Assembly (NCBI RefSeq): GCF_014489635.1 | Contig: NZ_CP060828.1 | Span: 4,626,001 to 4,690,000, forward strand | DNA length: 64,000 bases | DNA from: Streptomyces roseirectus | GTDB lineage: Bacteria; Actinomycetota; Actinomycetes; Streptomycetales; Streptomycetaceae | Direction of reading: 5' to 3' | Shown: piece after piece, positions 24,708 to 33,104 of the stretch | How the letters are laid out: each line of letters opens with the position of its first letter | How positions within the stretch are numbered: position 1 is the stretch's first letter | Notes under the pieces: model-generated | Seen by the model: only the letters and a program-made list of their open reading frames with translations | Told to the model about the DNA's origin: nothing | The model's database searches: none | Position numbers and translations under genes: made by a program

Positions 24708-26915
24708 ATGACCATCCGTCAGACCCGGCCGGGTCCGGGCGAACCGGGAGCGCGGACCCGCCGCTGGGCCGCCTGCGCCGCGCTGGGCGCCGTCGTCCTC
24801 GGCGCGGCCGGCCTCACCCCGGCCACCGCGCTCGGGCGTACCCCCGAGGTCTCGTCGCCCTTCGGAGCCACGTCCTCCGTGGCGCCGGAGCCGGGCGATG
24901 TGCTGACGCCGGAGGGGCGTCGTACCCGTAGTACCTCCGAGGGAGCCGGGGCCCACGACGCCTCGGACGCGGACGGCTCCCGTCGTCCCCGTAGTACCCC
25001 TGACTCCCGGGCCGCCCTCGCCGACTCCGGCACGGCCGTCCGCCGGCGCGCCGGAACCGTCCGCGAGGAGGCGCTGGCCCCGCTCTGCGGGACGGCGAAG
25101 GCCGGTCAGGAGGTCCGCTTCCCGCTCTTCGACGACGTCGTGGTCAAGGCGGTGGAGACCGGGCGGGAGACGGTCGGCGGGCACCTGATCTGGCGCGGCG
25201 AGGTCCCCGGCACCACCGACCAGACGGTCCTGGTGACCCTGACCGGCGGCTGCGACGGCAAGCGGGGCAACGAGATCATGGGCGCCCAATTCGCCCTGGG
25301 CGGCGCCCTGTTCGACATCACGGCGACCGGTCCGGGCAAGGTCGTCATCGCGGAGTCGACGCCGCTGGTCGACGAGCACGAGCCGCGGGCGACCCCGCCG
25401 CGCGTCGCGAACCCGGCGCCGAAGCCGCGCAGCGCGCCCCGGACGCGCAAGGCCAACTGCAAGGGCGGCGCGGGGATTTCCGTCGTCGACACCCTCGTCG
25501 CGTACACCCCGAAGGCCAAGGCGGAGGCGGGCGGCGACGCGCAGATCCGCGCGCAGGCGGTGAAGGGCGTCACGCTGGCCAACGAGGCGTTCGCGTCGAG
25601 CGGCATCAAGGTCCGGCTACGGCTGGTGTTCACGACGCCCGTCGACGTGCCGCCGGCGTACGACACGGTGTCCGGCGCCTCGCTCGCCGCGTTCGCGAAG
25701 AAGAACGACGGGATCGCCGACACCCTGCCCGCGCTGCGCGACAAGTACGGCGCGGACCAGGTCAGCGTGATCGCGGGCGGCAAGGCGGCCGGCGGGATCG
25801 GCTACATCCCGGCGCCGGCCGGCCCGTCGTGGTCGGAGTGGACGTACACGGTCGTCGCGCAGTCCGCGATCGCGAGCTACTCGTTCGGCCACGAGATCGG
25901 CCACAACCTCGGCTCCAACCACGACTGGACGACCGACCCGGCGCAGCCGGACAACGGGGCGAGCGGGTACTTCCCGGCGAAGGGCGAGTTCTCGACGCTG
26001 ATGGCGTACGAATCGAGCTGCCGGACGGCGACGAAGGGCACCTGCGGCCGGGTCAACCGGTTCTCCAACTCCCACCAGAAGTACCGGGGGTTGACGCTCG
26101 GCAAGCCGATGACGCAGACCGACTCGGCGGACTCGGCGGCGGTGCTCGGCGCCAGCGGCAAGGCGGTCGCGGCGTACCGCGCGGCCGTCACGGACGACTC
26201 GCTGTGCGGGGTGACGACGTCCGTGTCCCCGGCCGCCTCGGGCACGGTCACCGCCGAGACCCCGGGCCCGTACGCGCGCAACGCCACGGTCTACTTCACG
26301 GCGACGCCCGCCAAGGGGTACGTCTTCGACCGCTGGGTCCTGGACGGCAGGCAACAGACGTCCAAGGCAACGCGGTTCGCGGTCACGACGGCCAACGACC
26401 GTACGCTGCAAGCGGTGTTCAAGAAGGGCACGACGCCGACCGCGAAGGTCGCGACGAAGTCGTCCGGCAGCGGCACGGTGAAGGCGAAGACGACCAAGAA
26501 GGCGCTCGCCGCAGGGGAGTTCACGATCGGCACCGAGCTGCTGTACGAGGCGGTCCCGGCGCCCGGCTGGAGCTTCGCCGGCTGGAAGACGGCCGCCGGC
26601 TCCTACGCGGGCGACCTCTCCCTCGTCGGCGTCCAGGTCGGCGCCGCCGACCAGGGCCTTGAGGCGGTGTTCGCGCCGCGCACCCACACGCTGGAGCTGT
26701 GCCCGCACGGCCACGGCACCCTGACGGCGTCCCGCACCGGCGGCTACGCGACCGGCGACACCGCGATCGTGACGGCGACACCGGCCAAGGGGCATGTCCT
26801 GGCGGGGTGGTTGCTCGACGGCCGCCCGTACGCGGGAAGCGCGCGCGGCGAGGCGATCGTCAGCTTCGCGGACGGCCGCAGCCACACCCTGAAGGCCAAG
26901 TTCCGCAAGAAGTGA
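24708..26915 (+). CDS. secreted metzincin metalloprotease with InlB-type repeat tail
   Basis: 735 residues. Twin-Arg-like N-terminus (ARTRRWAACAALGAVVLGAAG), a propeptide region up to about residue 245 and a metalloprotease domain with the zinc site HEIGHNLGSNHDW at about 396-408 and a Met-turn candidate LMAYESS. From about residue 500 come three InlB B-repeat-like modules of about 70 residues each (GPYARNATVYFTATPAKGYVFDRWV and relatives), ending in SHTLKAKFRKK. The family degrades extracellular proteins, and the repeats probably bind surfaces. Two in-frame copies of CCCGTAGTACC (24928, 24991) encode RTRSTS and RPRSTP in a non-conserved propeptide stretch, so they look like later insertions. 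Confidence 0.88.
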   Translation: MTIRQTRPGPGEPGARTRRWAACAALGAVVLGAAGLTPATALGRTPEVSSPFGATSSVAPEPGDVLTPEGRRTRSTSEGAGAHDASDADGSRRPRSTPDSRAALADSGTAVRRRAGTVREEALAPLCGTAKAGQEVRFPLFDDVVVKAVETGRETVGGHLIWRGEVPGTTDQTVLVTLTGGCDGKRGNEIMGAQFALGGALFDITATGPGKVVIAESTPLVDEHEPRATPPRVANPAPKPRSAPRTRKANCKGGAGISVVDTLVAYTPKAKAEAGGDAQIRAQAVKGVTLANEAFASSGIKVRLRLVFTTPVDVPPAYDTVSGASLAAFAKKNDGIADTLPALRDKYGADQVSVIAGGKAAGGIGYIPAPAGPSWSEWTYTVVAQSAIASYSFGHEIGHNLGSNHDWTTDPAQPDNGASGYFPAKGEFSTLMAYESSCRTATKGTCGRVNRFSNSHQKYRGLTLGKPMTQTDSADSAAVLGASGKAVAAYRAAVTDDSLCGVTTSVSPAASGTVTAETPGPYARNATVYFTATPAKGYVFDRWVLDGRQQTSKATRFAVTTANDRTLQAVFKKGTTPTAKVATKSSGSGTVKAKTTKKALAAGEFTIGTELLYEAVPAPGWSFAGWKTAAGSYAGDLSLVGVQVGAADQGLEAVFAPRTHTLELCPHGHGTLTASRTGGYATGDTAIVTATPAKGHVLAGWLLDGRPYAGSARGEAIVSFADGRSHTLKAKFRKK

Positions 26916-27272
26916 CGGAGTTGGCGGGGCGCCGCCGGGCGGGATGCCGGTGTGCTCCCGCCGGGCGGCGCCCGGTGGGGGCTGCCCCGCCGACCAGGGG
27001 CAGCCCCGCTGTGTCGCCGCCGGGGGAGACGCGGTGCCAGGTGCCATGCCATGACAGTGGCCGTGGGGGTCCAGCCTGTCGGCCCCGCCCCGCTGCCCGT
27101 CCCCCGGGCGACACCATCAGGCTGCCTCACCGAAGGGCGGGGGCGCAGTCCCGCACGGGAAGATCCGTACACCTAGCCGCCGCCTGGAGCGGGTTGCCGT
27201 ATGCGTAGGTACCCCTAATACCTCCGAGGTAGCTCCGCGGTGGGCCCCTAGGGGAGCTTTCAGGGGCTCTTC
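26916..27272. other. 357-base gap between convergent genes
   Basis: Contains the hairpin at 26978-27007 and, near 27206-27240, the repeated-word variant GGTACCCCTAATACCTCCGAGG. No open frame with coding character. Confidence 0.6.
26978..27007. terminator. terminator after the metalloprotease
   Basis: GGGGCTGCCCC (26978-26988) and GGGGCAGCCCC (26997-27007) form a perfect 11-base stem with an 8-base loop, about 60 bases past the protease stop. Confidence 0.7.
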
Positions 27273-29582
27273 CTAGGGTCCCACCGTCGCGGGGATCTCC
27301 GTCCTCGACGCGATGCCGAGCTTCGCCAGGATGTGCTCGACGTGCGCGTCCACGGTCCGCTTGGAGATGACGAGGCGTTCGGCGATCTCCCGGTTGGACA
27401 GGCCCTGGGCGACGAGGACGGCGACCTCGCGCTCGCGCCGGGTGAGGGAGTCCGTCGAGCGGGGGTGGCCGTCGAGGGTGTGCCGGGGGCTCGGGGGACG
27501 CCGGTCGGCGGGCGGGTCGGCGGGCAGGGGGACGTCGGCGTCGGCGCGGACCGCCTCCAGGACCTCACGGCCGGACATCCGCGCCCCGGTCTCCCGCCAG
27601 TGCTCGAACAGTTCGGCGCCGAGCGTCGCCCGCACCGACTTCTGCACGGCCTCCTGCTCCTCCAGCAGCCGGGGCAGCAGGGTGACGGGGTCGCCGCCGA
27701 GCCGCCGCGCGTGTTCCGCGTACCCCATCAACCAGCAGGCGCGCACGGTGCGTTGATGCTGCGCGGCGTTCCAGGCGAGGCCGAGGCAGGCGAGCGCGGC
27801 AACCAGGATCTCCCCTATCTCGGCGGCGGCCTCAAGGCCGAGCCGGAAGCACTCGGCGGCCTCGGCGTGCGCGCCGGTGAGGTGGAGGATGAGCCCCTTC
27901 GTGGCGACCGTCGAGGCGTACAGCTGCCGCTCCCCGCGCCCCTCCAGGTATGACATACCCGTCGCACACAGGGCGAGCGCCCCGTCGGTGTCCCCGAACA
28001 CGGCCCGCAGCAGGGCGGCCTCGTAGTGGATGACGCCGATCGCGAGCCCGTCCCCGAAGTCGAGGATGCGCCGCCGGGCCGCCTCGACCTCGGCGAGCCC
28101 CTGCTCGACGGCGCCCCCGAACGCGGTCATGGCTCCGAGGTATCCCTCGGCCGAAAGGACCACGCGTTCCTCCCCGCACCGGCGTGCCACGTCGTACGCC
28201 TGGGGGAAGCGGTCGAGGGCGGTTTCCAGGTCGCCGGTCCACACGCCGAAGATGCCGGTCATCAGCAGCCCCCAGGCCCGTTCGGGGCAGTCCTGCGGGG
28301 TGAGTCCGAGGCCCTTGTCGATCCAGTGGTGGCCCTCGGAGAGGGTGCCGGCGGCCCGCCAGTACGGGCCGAGCCGGGCCGCCAGCCACAGCGCCTCCAC
28401 GCCCCGCCCCTCCGCCGCGCAGCCGTACTCCAGGGCGGCCCGGACGTCGGCGACGTTGTCGCGGACGGCGCGGTGCAGGGCGACCTGGGCGGGGCTCAGG
28501 AACTCGTCCCAGAACCGGCCCACCAGACGTTCGTAGTGCGCGAAGTGCCGTTGCCTCACTGCCTCTTGGTCGGGTCCGGTGAGGCGTCCGGCGCCGTACT
28601 CGCGGATCGTGTCGAGGAGCCGGTAGCGGCCGCCGTCCTCGCCGATGCGCTGGACGACCGACTTGTCCACGAGGCCGATCAGCGCCTCCACGACCTCGCA
28701 GGGCGGCAACTCCGCGTCGCCGCACACATGTTCGGCCGACATCAGCTCGAACGACCCCGCGAACACGGAGAGTCGGGCCCACAAGAGGCGTTCGTGCGGG
28801 GTGCACAGGTCGTAGGACCAGTCGATGGCCGTCCGCAGCGTCTGGTGCCGGGTGAGGGAGGTGCGACGGCCGCCGGTCAGCACCTCGAAGCGCTGGTCGA
28901 GGCGCGCGACCAACTCGGCGAGCGGGACGGCCCGTAGGCGTACGGCGGCGAGTTCGAGGGCGAGCGGCATGCCGTCGAGGCGGTCGACGAGGGCGAGGGT
29001 GCGCTCGCGGTCGCTCTCGTCGAGGGGCATGCCGCCGTTCACCGCCGCCGCCCGCTGCACGAACAGGTCCACCGCGTCCCGCCTGCTCAGCGGGGCGATG
29101 GGGACGCAGTGCTCGCCGGGGACGTCGAGCGGCTGACGGCTGGTGGCCAGCACACTGAGGCCGGGGGCCTCGCGCAGGAGGATGTCGCAGAGCATCGCGC
29201 AGGCGTCGACGAGGTGTTCACACGTGTCGAGCACGAGCAGGATGCGCCGGTCGCGGAGGTGTTCGACGACCGCGTCGAGCGGGCTCATGCCGGGCTGTTC
29301 GGGAAGTTCGAGGACGCCGGCGAGGGTGGCGGGCACCAACTCCGGGTCGCGCAGGGCCGACAGCTCGACGAGGCGCACCCCGTCGGCGAACCGCGCCGCC
29401 GAGGCGCCGGCCGCGCGCAGCGCCGTCCGGCTCTTGCCGACGCCGCCGGGGCCGACCAGGGTCACCAGTCTGGCGCGGCCCAACGCGTCGCGCAGCAGGG
29501 CCAGTTCCTCCGTCCTGCCGACGAAGCTCGTGAGTTCCACGGGGAGTTGACCGCCCCGCCGCTGTCCGAAGCCGAATCCCAT
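27273..29582 (-). CDS. large ATPase-LuxR transcription regulator
   Basis: 769 residues from [18 protein letters not shown] directly upstream supports this ATG over one 39 bases further up. An AAA/NB-ARC-like ATPase core has Walker A GPGGVGKS at about residue 45 and a Walker B-like [12 protein letters not shown] long helical repeat region (TPR-like, about 330-690) follows, then a C-terminal LuxR helix-turn-helix ([39 protein letters not shown]). Such LAL/AfsR-like proteins sense ligands or protein partners via the ATPase and activate secondary metabolism or transport genes. No obvious target cluster lies adjacent. The family assignment is firm, the role open. Confidence 0.88.
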   Translation of the reverse strand: MGFGFGQRRGGQLPVELTSFVGRTEELALLRDALGRARLVTLVGPGGVGKSRTALRAAGASAARFADGVRLVELSALRDPELVPATLAGVLELPEQPGMSPLDAVVEHLRDRRILLVLDTCEHLVDACAMLCDILLREAPGLSVLATSRQPLDVPGEHCVPIAPLSRRDAVDLFVQRAAAVNGGMPLDESDRERTLALVDRLDGMPLALELAAVRLRAVPLAELVARLDQRFEVLTGGRRTSLTRHQTLRTAIDWSYDLCTPHERLLWARLSVFAGSFELMSAEHVCGDAELPPCEVVEALIGLVDKSVVQRIGEDGGRYRLLDTIREYGAGRLTGPDQEAVRQRHFAHYERLVGRFWDEFLSPAQVALHRAVRDNVADVRAALEYGCAAEGRGVEALWLAARLGPYWRAAGTLSEGHHWIDKGLGLTPQDCPERAWGLLMTGIFGVWTGDLETALDRFPQAYDVARRCGEERVVLSAEGYLGAMTAFGGAVEQGLAEVEAARRRILDFGDGLAIGVIHYEAALLRAVFGDTDGALALCATGMSYLEGRGERQLYASTVATKGLILHLTGAHAEAAECFRLGLEAAAEIGEILVAALACLGLAWNAAQHQRTVRACWLMGYAEHARRLGGDPVTLLPRLLEEQEAVQKSVRATLGAELFEHWRETGARMSGREVLEAVRADADVPLPADPPADRRPPSPRHTLDGHPRSTDSLTRREREVAVLVAQGLSNREIAERLVISKRTVDAHVEHILAKLGIASRTEIPATVGP

Positions 29583-29770
29583 CTGTCCCCCGCGCTCACG
29601 CCGGCCGTCGACACACTCCACCCATCACAGCGTAAGGATCGCGGTGCCGAGCGTGAATGGCGCGAGAAGGCGTAGGTATCACCCTGGCCGGGGACGGGGT
29701 TCGAAAACCTGCGCGAGGGGTGAAAGGGGTGTGGCTGGTGGGGTGTTGAGGGGGTGGCGGGACGTGCGGG

Positions 29771-30463
29771 TCAGGCCATCCAGAAGAAGACCGCCGTCAT
29801 CCGCTTGTCCTCCAGGGTCGTGCCGCAGTAACCGGTGGCGCTGTGGACGAGGTTGGCGTTGTAGAGGAGGAGGCGGTTGTACTTGTGGGGGATCCGGACG
29901 TCCTCCTCGAAGGCGTCGGGGGCGACGAACCGGGTGCCGAGCGCGTCGACGAGGTTGTTGTGCGGCGCCTGGACCACGTTCCCGCCGAGCCGCCCGCCGG
30001 GCAGGGACTGCCGGTAGAAGGCGGTCCCGCAGTCCTTGGGGGCTACGGGGTTCAGGTAGAGGACGGCGGCGTACCGGCACAGCGACCGCGAGTCGGTGTG
30101 CGGCCGGGGCTCGCTCTCGCCCTCGCCGACCACCTGGACGCAGTTGTGGTTGAGGGTGCCCCCGCCGGGCGCCTGCTGCACCCACAGTTTCGCGGCGCCC
30201 GTCGCCTGCCTCACCAGCCGTTCCACGCGGGCGAGTCGATCCGGTTCGAGGCCGGGCATGGTCCGTAGTCCCGGCCAGGTCTCGGAGGTGTACGGGTATC
30301 CCCTGACCCAGTCCTCCTGGGCGAGACACCGCTCGCGTACGGCGTCGACGTCGGGCAGGACGTCGTCCAGCACCCAGTAGTCCCGGCCCTGGGTCGGTTT
30401 CCGGTACGGCAGCACGGGCAACTGCGGCAACGCGCGGGGCTGTACGCGTGGTTGTGGGGGCAT
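29771..30463 (-). CDS. DUF6445 / 2OG-Fe(II)-oxygenase-like protein
   Basis: 230 residues from MPPQPRVQP. The central core resembles iron/2-oxoglutarate oxygenases: an HxD pair in RPHTDSRSLCRYAAVLYLNP, a distal His in LVHSATGYCG and an Arg in the final strand (DKRMTAVFFW). I associate this with DUF6445, often found as a stand-alone actinobacterial gene. Substrate unknown; hydroxylation of a small molecule or protein residue is likely if the metal site is active. Followed by an 188-base gap with no gene, preceded by a divergent DUF4142-like gene. Confidence 0.75.
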   Translation of the reverse strand: MPPQPRVQPRALPQLPVLPYRKPTQGRDYWVLDDVLPDVDAVRERCLAQEDWVRGYPYTSETWPGLRTMPGLEPDRLARVERLVRQATGAAKLWVQQAPGGGTLNHNCVQVVGEGESEPRPHTDSRSLCRYAAVLYLNPVAPKDCGTAFYRQSLPGGRLGGNVVQAPHNNLVDALGTRFVAPDAFEEDVRIPHKYNRLLLYNANLVHSATGYCGTTLEDKRMTAVFFWMA

Positions 30464-30698
30464 GCCGCGAATGTAAGACGCGGGTAAGCGATCGCTCGCC
30501 CGCGCTTTCCTAAGGGTTGGACCCGTAATACCCCAGGGCCAGGTCAACGGTTGGTCGAGGCGGTCAACGGCGGACCAAAAGCCCCGGCCGAGAATTTTCT
30601 GCCCTCTCCGGTGAGACGCGGCCGTCTCCCGTCCGTACTCCTGTACGTCCGACCCCGCCGCTGTGTCCGGCGGACTCCCCGACCGGGCAGGAGGCACG
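30464..30698. other. divergent promoter gap
   Basis: 235 bases between the DUF6445-like gene and the DUF4142-like gene. Includes a GCGATCGC palindrome at about 30488-30495 and a CCCGTAATACCCC word at about 30532. No gene seen. Confidence 0.5.
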
Positions 30699-31535
30699 GT
30701 GCGCTTTTCACGCAACGCGATGGGAACTCTTTTCGTGGGCGGTGCCCTGAGCGTCACGCTCGCCGCCCTCGTATACCCGTCGATGCTGGGCGTCAGCACC
30801 GTCTCGAAGTCGGGCGACAGAATCATCGCGAACACCCAGTGGGGGCCGCTGACCGAAGGCGAACGCGACTTCGTGGTGAAGGTGCGTGCGGCCGGTCTGT
30901 GGGAGTACCCGCTCGGCCAGATCGGTGTGCAGAAGGGCACGTCCCCCGCCGTCGTCACCGCCGGCCAGCACCTCATCGACGGTCACGCCGCGCTGGACAC
31001 GACCTGCCGCAAGATCGCCCCGATGCTGAACATCACCCTGCCCAATGTGGCCAGCCCGCAGCAGCAGGCGTTCGTCAGCCAGCTCTCCGCGGAGAACGGC
31101 TCGAAGTTCGACACCGACTACGCCAACATCCTGCGCATGACGCACGGATCGATCTTCAACACGATCGCGAAGGTCCGTTCCACCACCAAGAACACGCTGA
31201 TCCGCGCGCTGGCCGACCAGGCCAACGACACGGTTCTCGACCACATCACGGTGATGGAGCAGACCGGTCTGGTCGACTACAACCAGACCGTCTTCCAGCA
31301 GACGACGCCGCCGAAGCTGCCCGACTCGGACCTGACCCCGCCGCCCCCGATCCCCGGCGAGCCCATGGTCGTCCTCACCCCGCCCCCGACCGCCACCGCC
31401 ACTCCGGTCGACATCGACAAGATCGTCGGAGCCAGCGCGGGCGTCACCGCGGTCCCGAACCCGGGCGGGAACAACGGCGGCGGGAACAATGGCGGTAACA
31501 ACGGGAACAACGGCGGCAACAACAACGGTGGTTGA
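30699..31535 (+). CDS. exported DUF4142-type protein with Gly/Asn-rich tail
   Basis: 278 residues from a GTG with AGGAGG five bases upstream (VRFSRNAMG). An N-terminal helix (about 7-30) is a signal anchor. The helical body with LTEGERDFVVKVRAAGLWEYPLGQ and related segments fits DUF4142, a small ferritin-like four-helix family of exported proteins without a settled function. The C-terminus changes to a Pro-rich spacer and then about 30 residues of GGNNGGN repeats, suggesting an extracellular, cell-wall-located flexible tail. No LPXTG motif. Confidence 0.8.
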   Translation: MRFSRNAMGTLFVGGALSVTLAALVYPSMLGVSTVSKSGDRIIANTQWGPLTEGERDFVVKVRAAGLWEYPLGQIGVQKGTSPAVVTAGQHLIDGHAALDTTCRKIAPMLNITLPNVASPQQQAFVSQLSAENGSKFDTDYANILRMTHGSIFNTIAKVRSTTKNTLIRALADQANDTVLDHITVMEQTGLVDYNQTVFQQTTPPKLPDSDLTPPPPIPGEPMVVLTPPPTATATPVDIDKIVGASAGVTAVPNPGGNNGGGNNGGNNGNNGGNNNGG

Positions 31536-31771
31536 GCCGACCAACCTCAACCACCGCTACAACAAGGCGAGTTGACAGGCTTCCCACGCGAAGATCACGA
31601 TGGCCCCGCACCCCTGGCGCGCACGCCCCGCGCGCCGGGTGTCCCTCCTGCCCCAACCGGCCGCCCACGCACGGCGGTCAGTGGCGGCCGGCCATCTGAT
31701 CCGACCAAGTCACCCCCGGCGACGCCCGAGTTGACGATCCGTCATGTCGGCGTGCCGAGAATGGGATACGC

Positions 31772-32761
31772 ATGTCCATAGCGAGAAATGCCACCGCGCG
31801 CCGCCTGTTGGGGACGGGCGTCGCGTCGCTCGCCCTCGCCGCCGCCTCCGTCGCCGCCGCGTCCGGCGCCTGGGCGAGCGGGGGCGGACACGGCTGGCAG
31901 GGCGGCGGCCAGTACCGGCCCGGCAGCGGCGCCGGCGAGAAGACCGAGGCCGACCGCTGCCAGTTCTCGCTCGACGGAACCTCCTTCTTCGACTCCGTCA
32001 GGGTCGACGACCAGAACCTCAAGCCCTCCGCCGACGGCAAGGTCCACGTCACCGTCCTCGGCGCGGGCGGCACCTGCACCGTCTCGCTCGCCTCCTACCT
32101 GGCGCACGGCGCGACGTTCGAGACGTCCGGCGAGCAGGTCTTCGTCGACTTCGACACCGTCACGGTGAAGAGGGGTCAGAAGGACACCCTCGACATCGCC
32201 GTCCCGGACGCCGGCTGCTTCGCGCAGGTCGACCTCTACCGGGGCTCGGTGCGGTTCGACGGCAAGAAGGACGCCCAAGACGGCTTCGAGCACGGCGAGT
32301 TGCCCAAGGGTCCGGACCGTCCGGTCATCAAGGACAAGTTGATCGCCGCCTGGAACGGCGGCACGAAGGACTGCACGGTCACCGAGCAGCCGCCGACCTC
32401 TCCTCCGGCCTCCCCGCCGGCCACGCCGCCCGCCGAGCAGCCCCCGGCCAGCACGCCGCCGTCGCCGGACGAGGAGCCGCCGGTCTCGTCGTCCCCGTCA
32501 CCGTCCCCCTCCGTGTCGGAGTCGGCGCCGGAGTCCACGCCGCCCGGCGAGGGGGGCTCCTCCGAGTCGCCGACGCCCACCCCGTCCGCCTCCGCGAGCA
32601 CGCCCGCCGCCGCCCCTACCCCCAACGGGGGAGGCGGTGGCCTCGCCGAGACCGGTGCGGGCAACAACACCGGCGCCCTCATCGGCGGCGCGGCGGCGCT
32701 CCTCGCGGGCGGCGCGGCGATCGTGGTGGCGACGCGACGCAGGCGGGGGACGCAGGGGTGA
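31772..32761 (+). CDS. sortase-anchored (LAETG) surface protein
   Basis: 329 residues. A signal peptide (RNATARRLLGTGVASLALAAASVAA, WAS-GG cleavage) is followed by a compact beta-rich domain of about 150 residues with cysteine pairs (RCQFSLDG, GTCTVSL, GCFAQV, DCTV). A long Pro/Ser/Glu linker and the C-terminal sorting signal LAETGAGNN, a hydrophobic helix and RRRR complete the protein. LAXTG is the motif preferred by class E sortases, the chaplin-type anchoring system of Streptomyces. Function of the head domain unknown; cell-wall display is fairly certain. Confidence 0.85.
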   Translation: MSIARNATARRLLGTGVASLALAAASVAAASGAWASGGGHGWQGGGQYRPGSGAGEKTEADRCQFSLDGTSFFDSVRVDDQNLKPSADGKVHVTVLGAGGTCTVSLASYLAHGATFETSGEQVFVDFDTVTVKRGQKDTLDIAVPDAGCFAQVDLYRGSVRFDGKKDAQDGFEHGELPKGPDRPVIKDKLIAAWNGGTKDCTVTEQPPTSPPASPPATPPAEQPPASTPPSPDEEPPVSSSPSPSPSVSESAPESTPPGEGGSSESPTPTPSASASTPAAAPTPNGGGGGLAETGAGNNTGALIGGAAALLAGGAAIVVATRRRRGTQG

Positions 32762-32763
32762 GC

Positions 32764-32935
32764 CGGGGGTAGTACGGGGCGGGGCCGGAGGTACTACGGG
32801 GGCGGACCCGTAGTACCCGTAGGACCCGCGCGGTTGTCGGGGCGACCCGTAGTACCCGTACGACCCGTAGCACCCGCCCCGGCCACCGCCCAGCCCGTAA
32901 TACCCGTACGACCCGTAAAACCCGTCGCGTCGCCT
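32764..32935. repeat. intergenic array of GTAGTAC / CCCGTA words
   Basis: Directly after the LAETG gene. Copies of GTAGTAC or GTACTAC at 32769, 32791, 32810 and 32849, plus variants CCCGTACGACC, CCCGTAGCACC, CCCGTAATACC and CCCGTAAAACC, mostly 9 bases apart within sub-blocks. No reading frame or hairpin is shared by the copies. Confidence 0.8.
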
Positions 32936-32960
32936 CCGGCCCGGCCACTACCGTGACCGT

Positions 32961-33017
32961 ATGAAGCGCGCCCACTCGTCACGCACGACGACGCCGGACA
33001 TCGTCCCGGCGCGCTGA
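32961..33017 (+). CDS. threonine-rich leader peptide before the small ThrRS
   Basis: An 18-codon frame, MKRAHSSRTTTPDIVPAR, with three consecutive Thr (ACG) codons at positions 9-11, followed by a strong 13-base hairpin and then the ThrRS-like gene 88 bases downstream. A TAnnnT -10-like sequence (TACCGT) ends six bases before the ATG, consistent with a leaderless transcript. This is the layout of a ribosome-mediated attenuator: starved tRNA-Thr would stall ribosomes on ACG ACG ACG and change folding of the downstream RNA. It is inferred from sequence only. Confidence 0.65.
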   Translation: MKRAHSSRTTTPDIVPAR

Positions 33018-33034
33018 CAGCTGAGCTGTTCGAA

Positions 33035-33064
33035 GAAGCCCCGGGGCGGGTGCCCCGGGGCTTC
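33035..33064 (+). terminator. attenuator-type hairpin between Thr leader and ThrRS-like gene
   Basis: GAAGCCCCGGGGC (33035-33047) and GCCCCGGGGCTTC (33052-33064) pair perfectly over 13 bases with a GGGT loop. An ACAGCTGAGCTGT repeat right after the leader stop (33017-33029) may give an alternative structure. Confidence 0.65.
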
Positions 33065-33104
33065 GCCGTCGGTCCACCCGCCTCGCCCTCGTGAGGAGAC
33101 CGAC

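Noticed and set aside
27273..29582. Reading the ATPase-LuxR gene as a SARP regulator
   Set aside because: There is no N-terminal winged-helix/BTAD pair; the DNA-binding domain is a C-terminal LuxR type.
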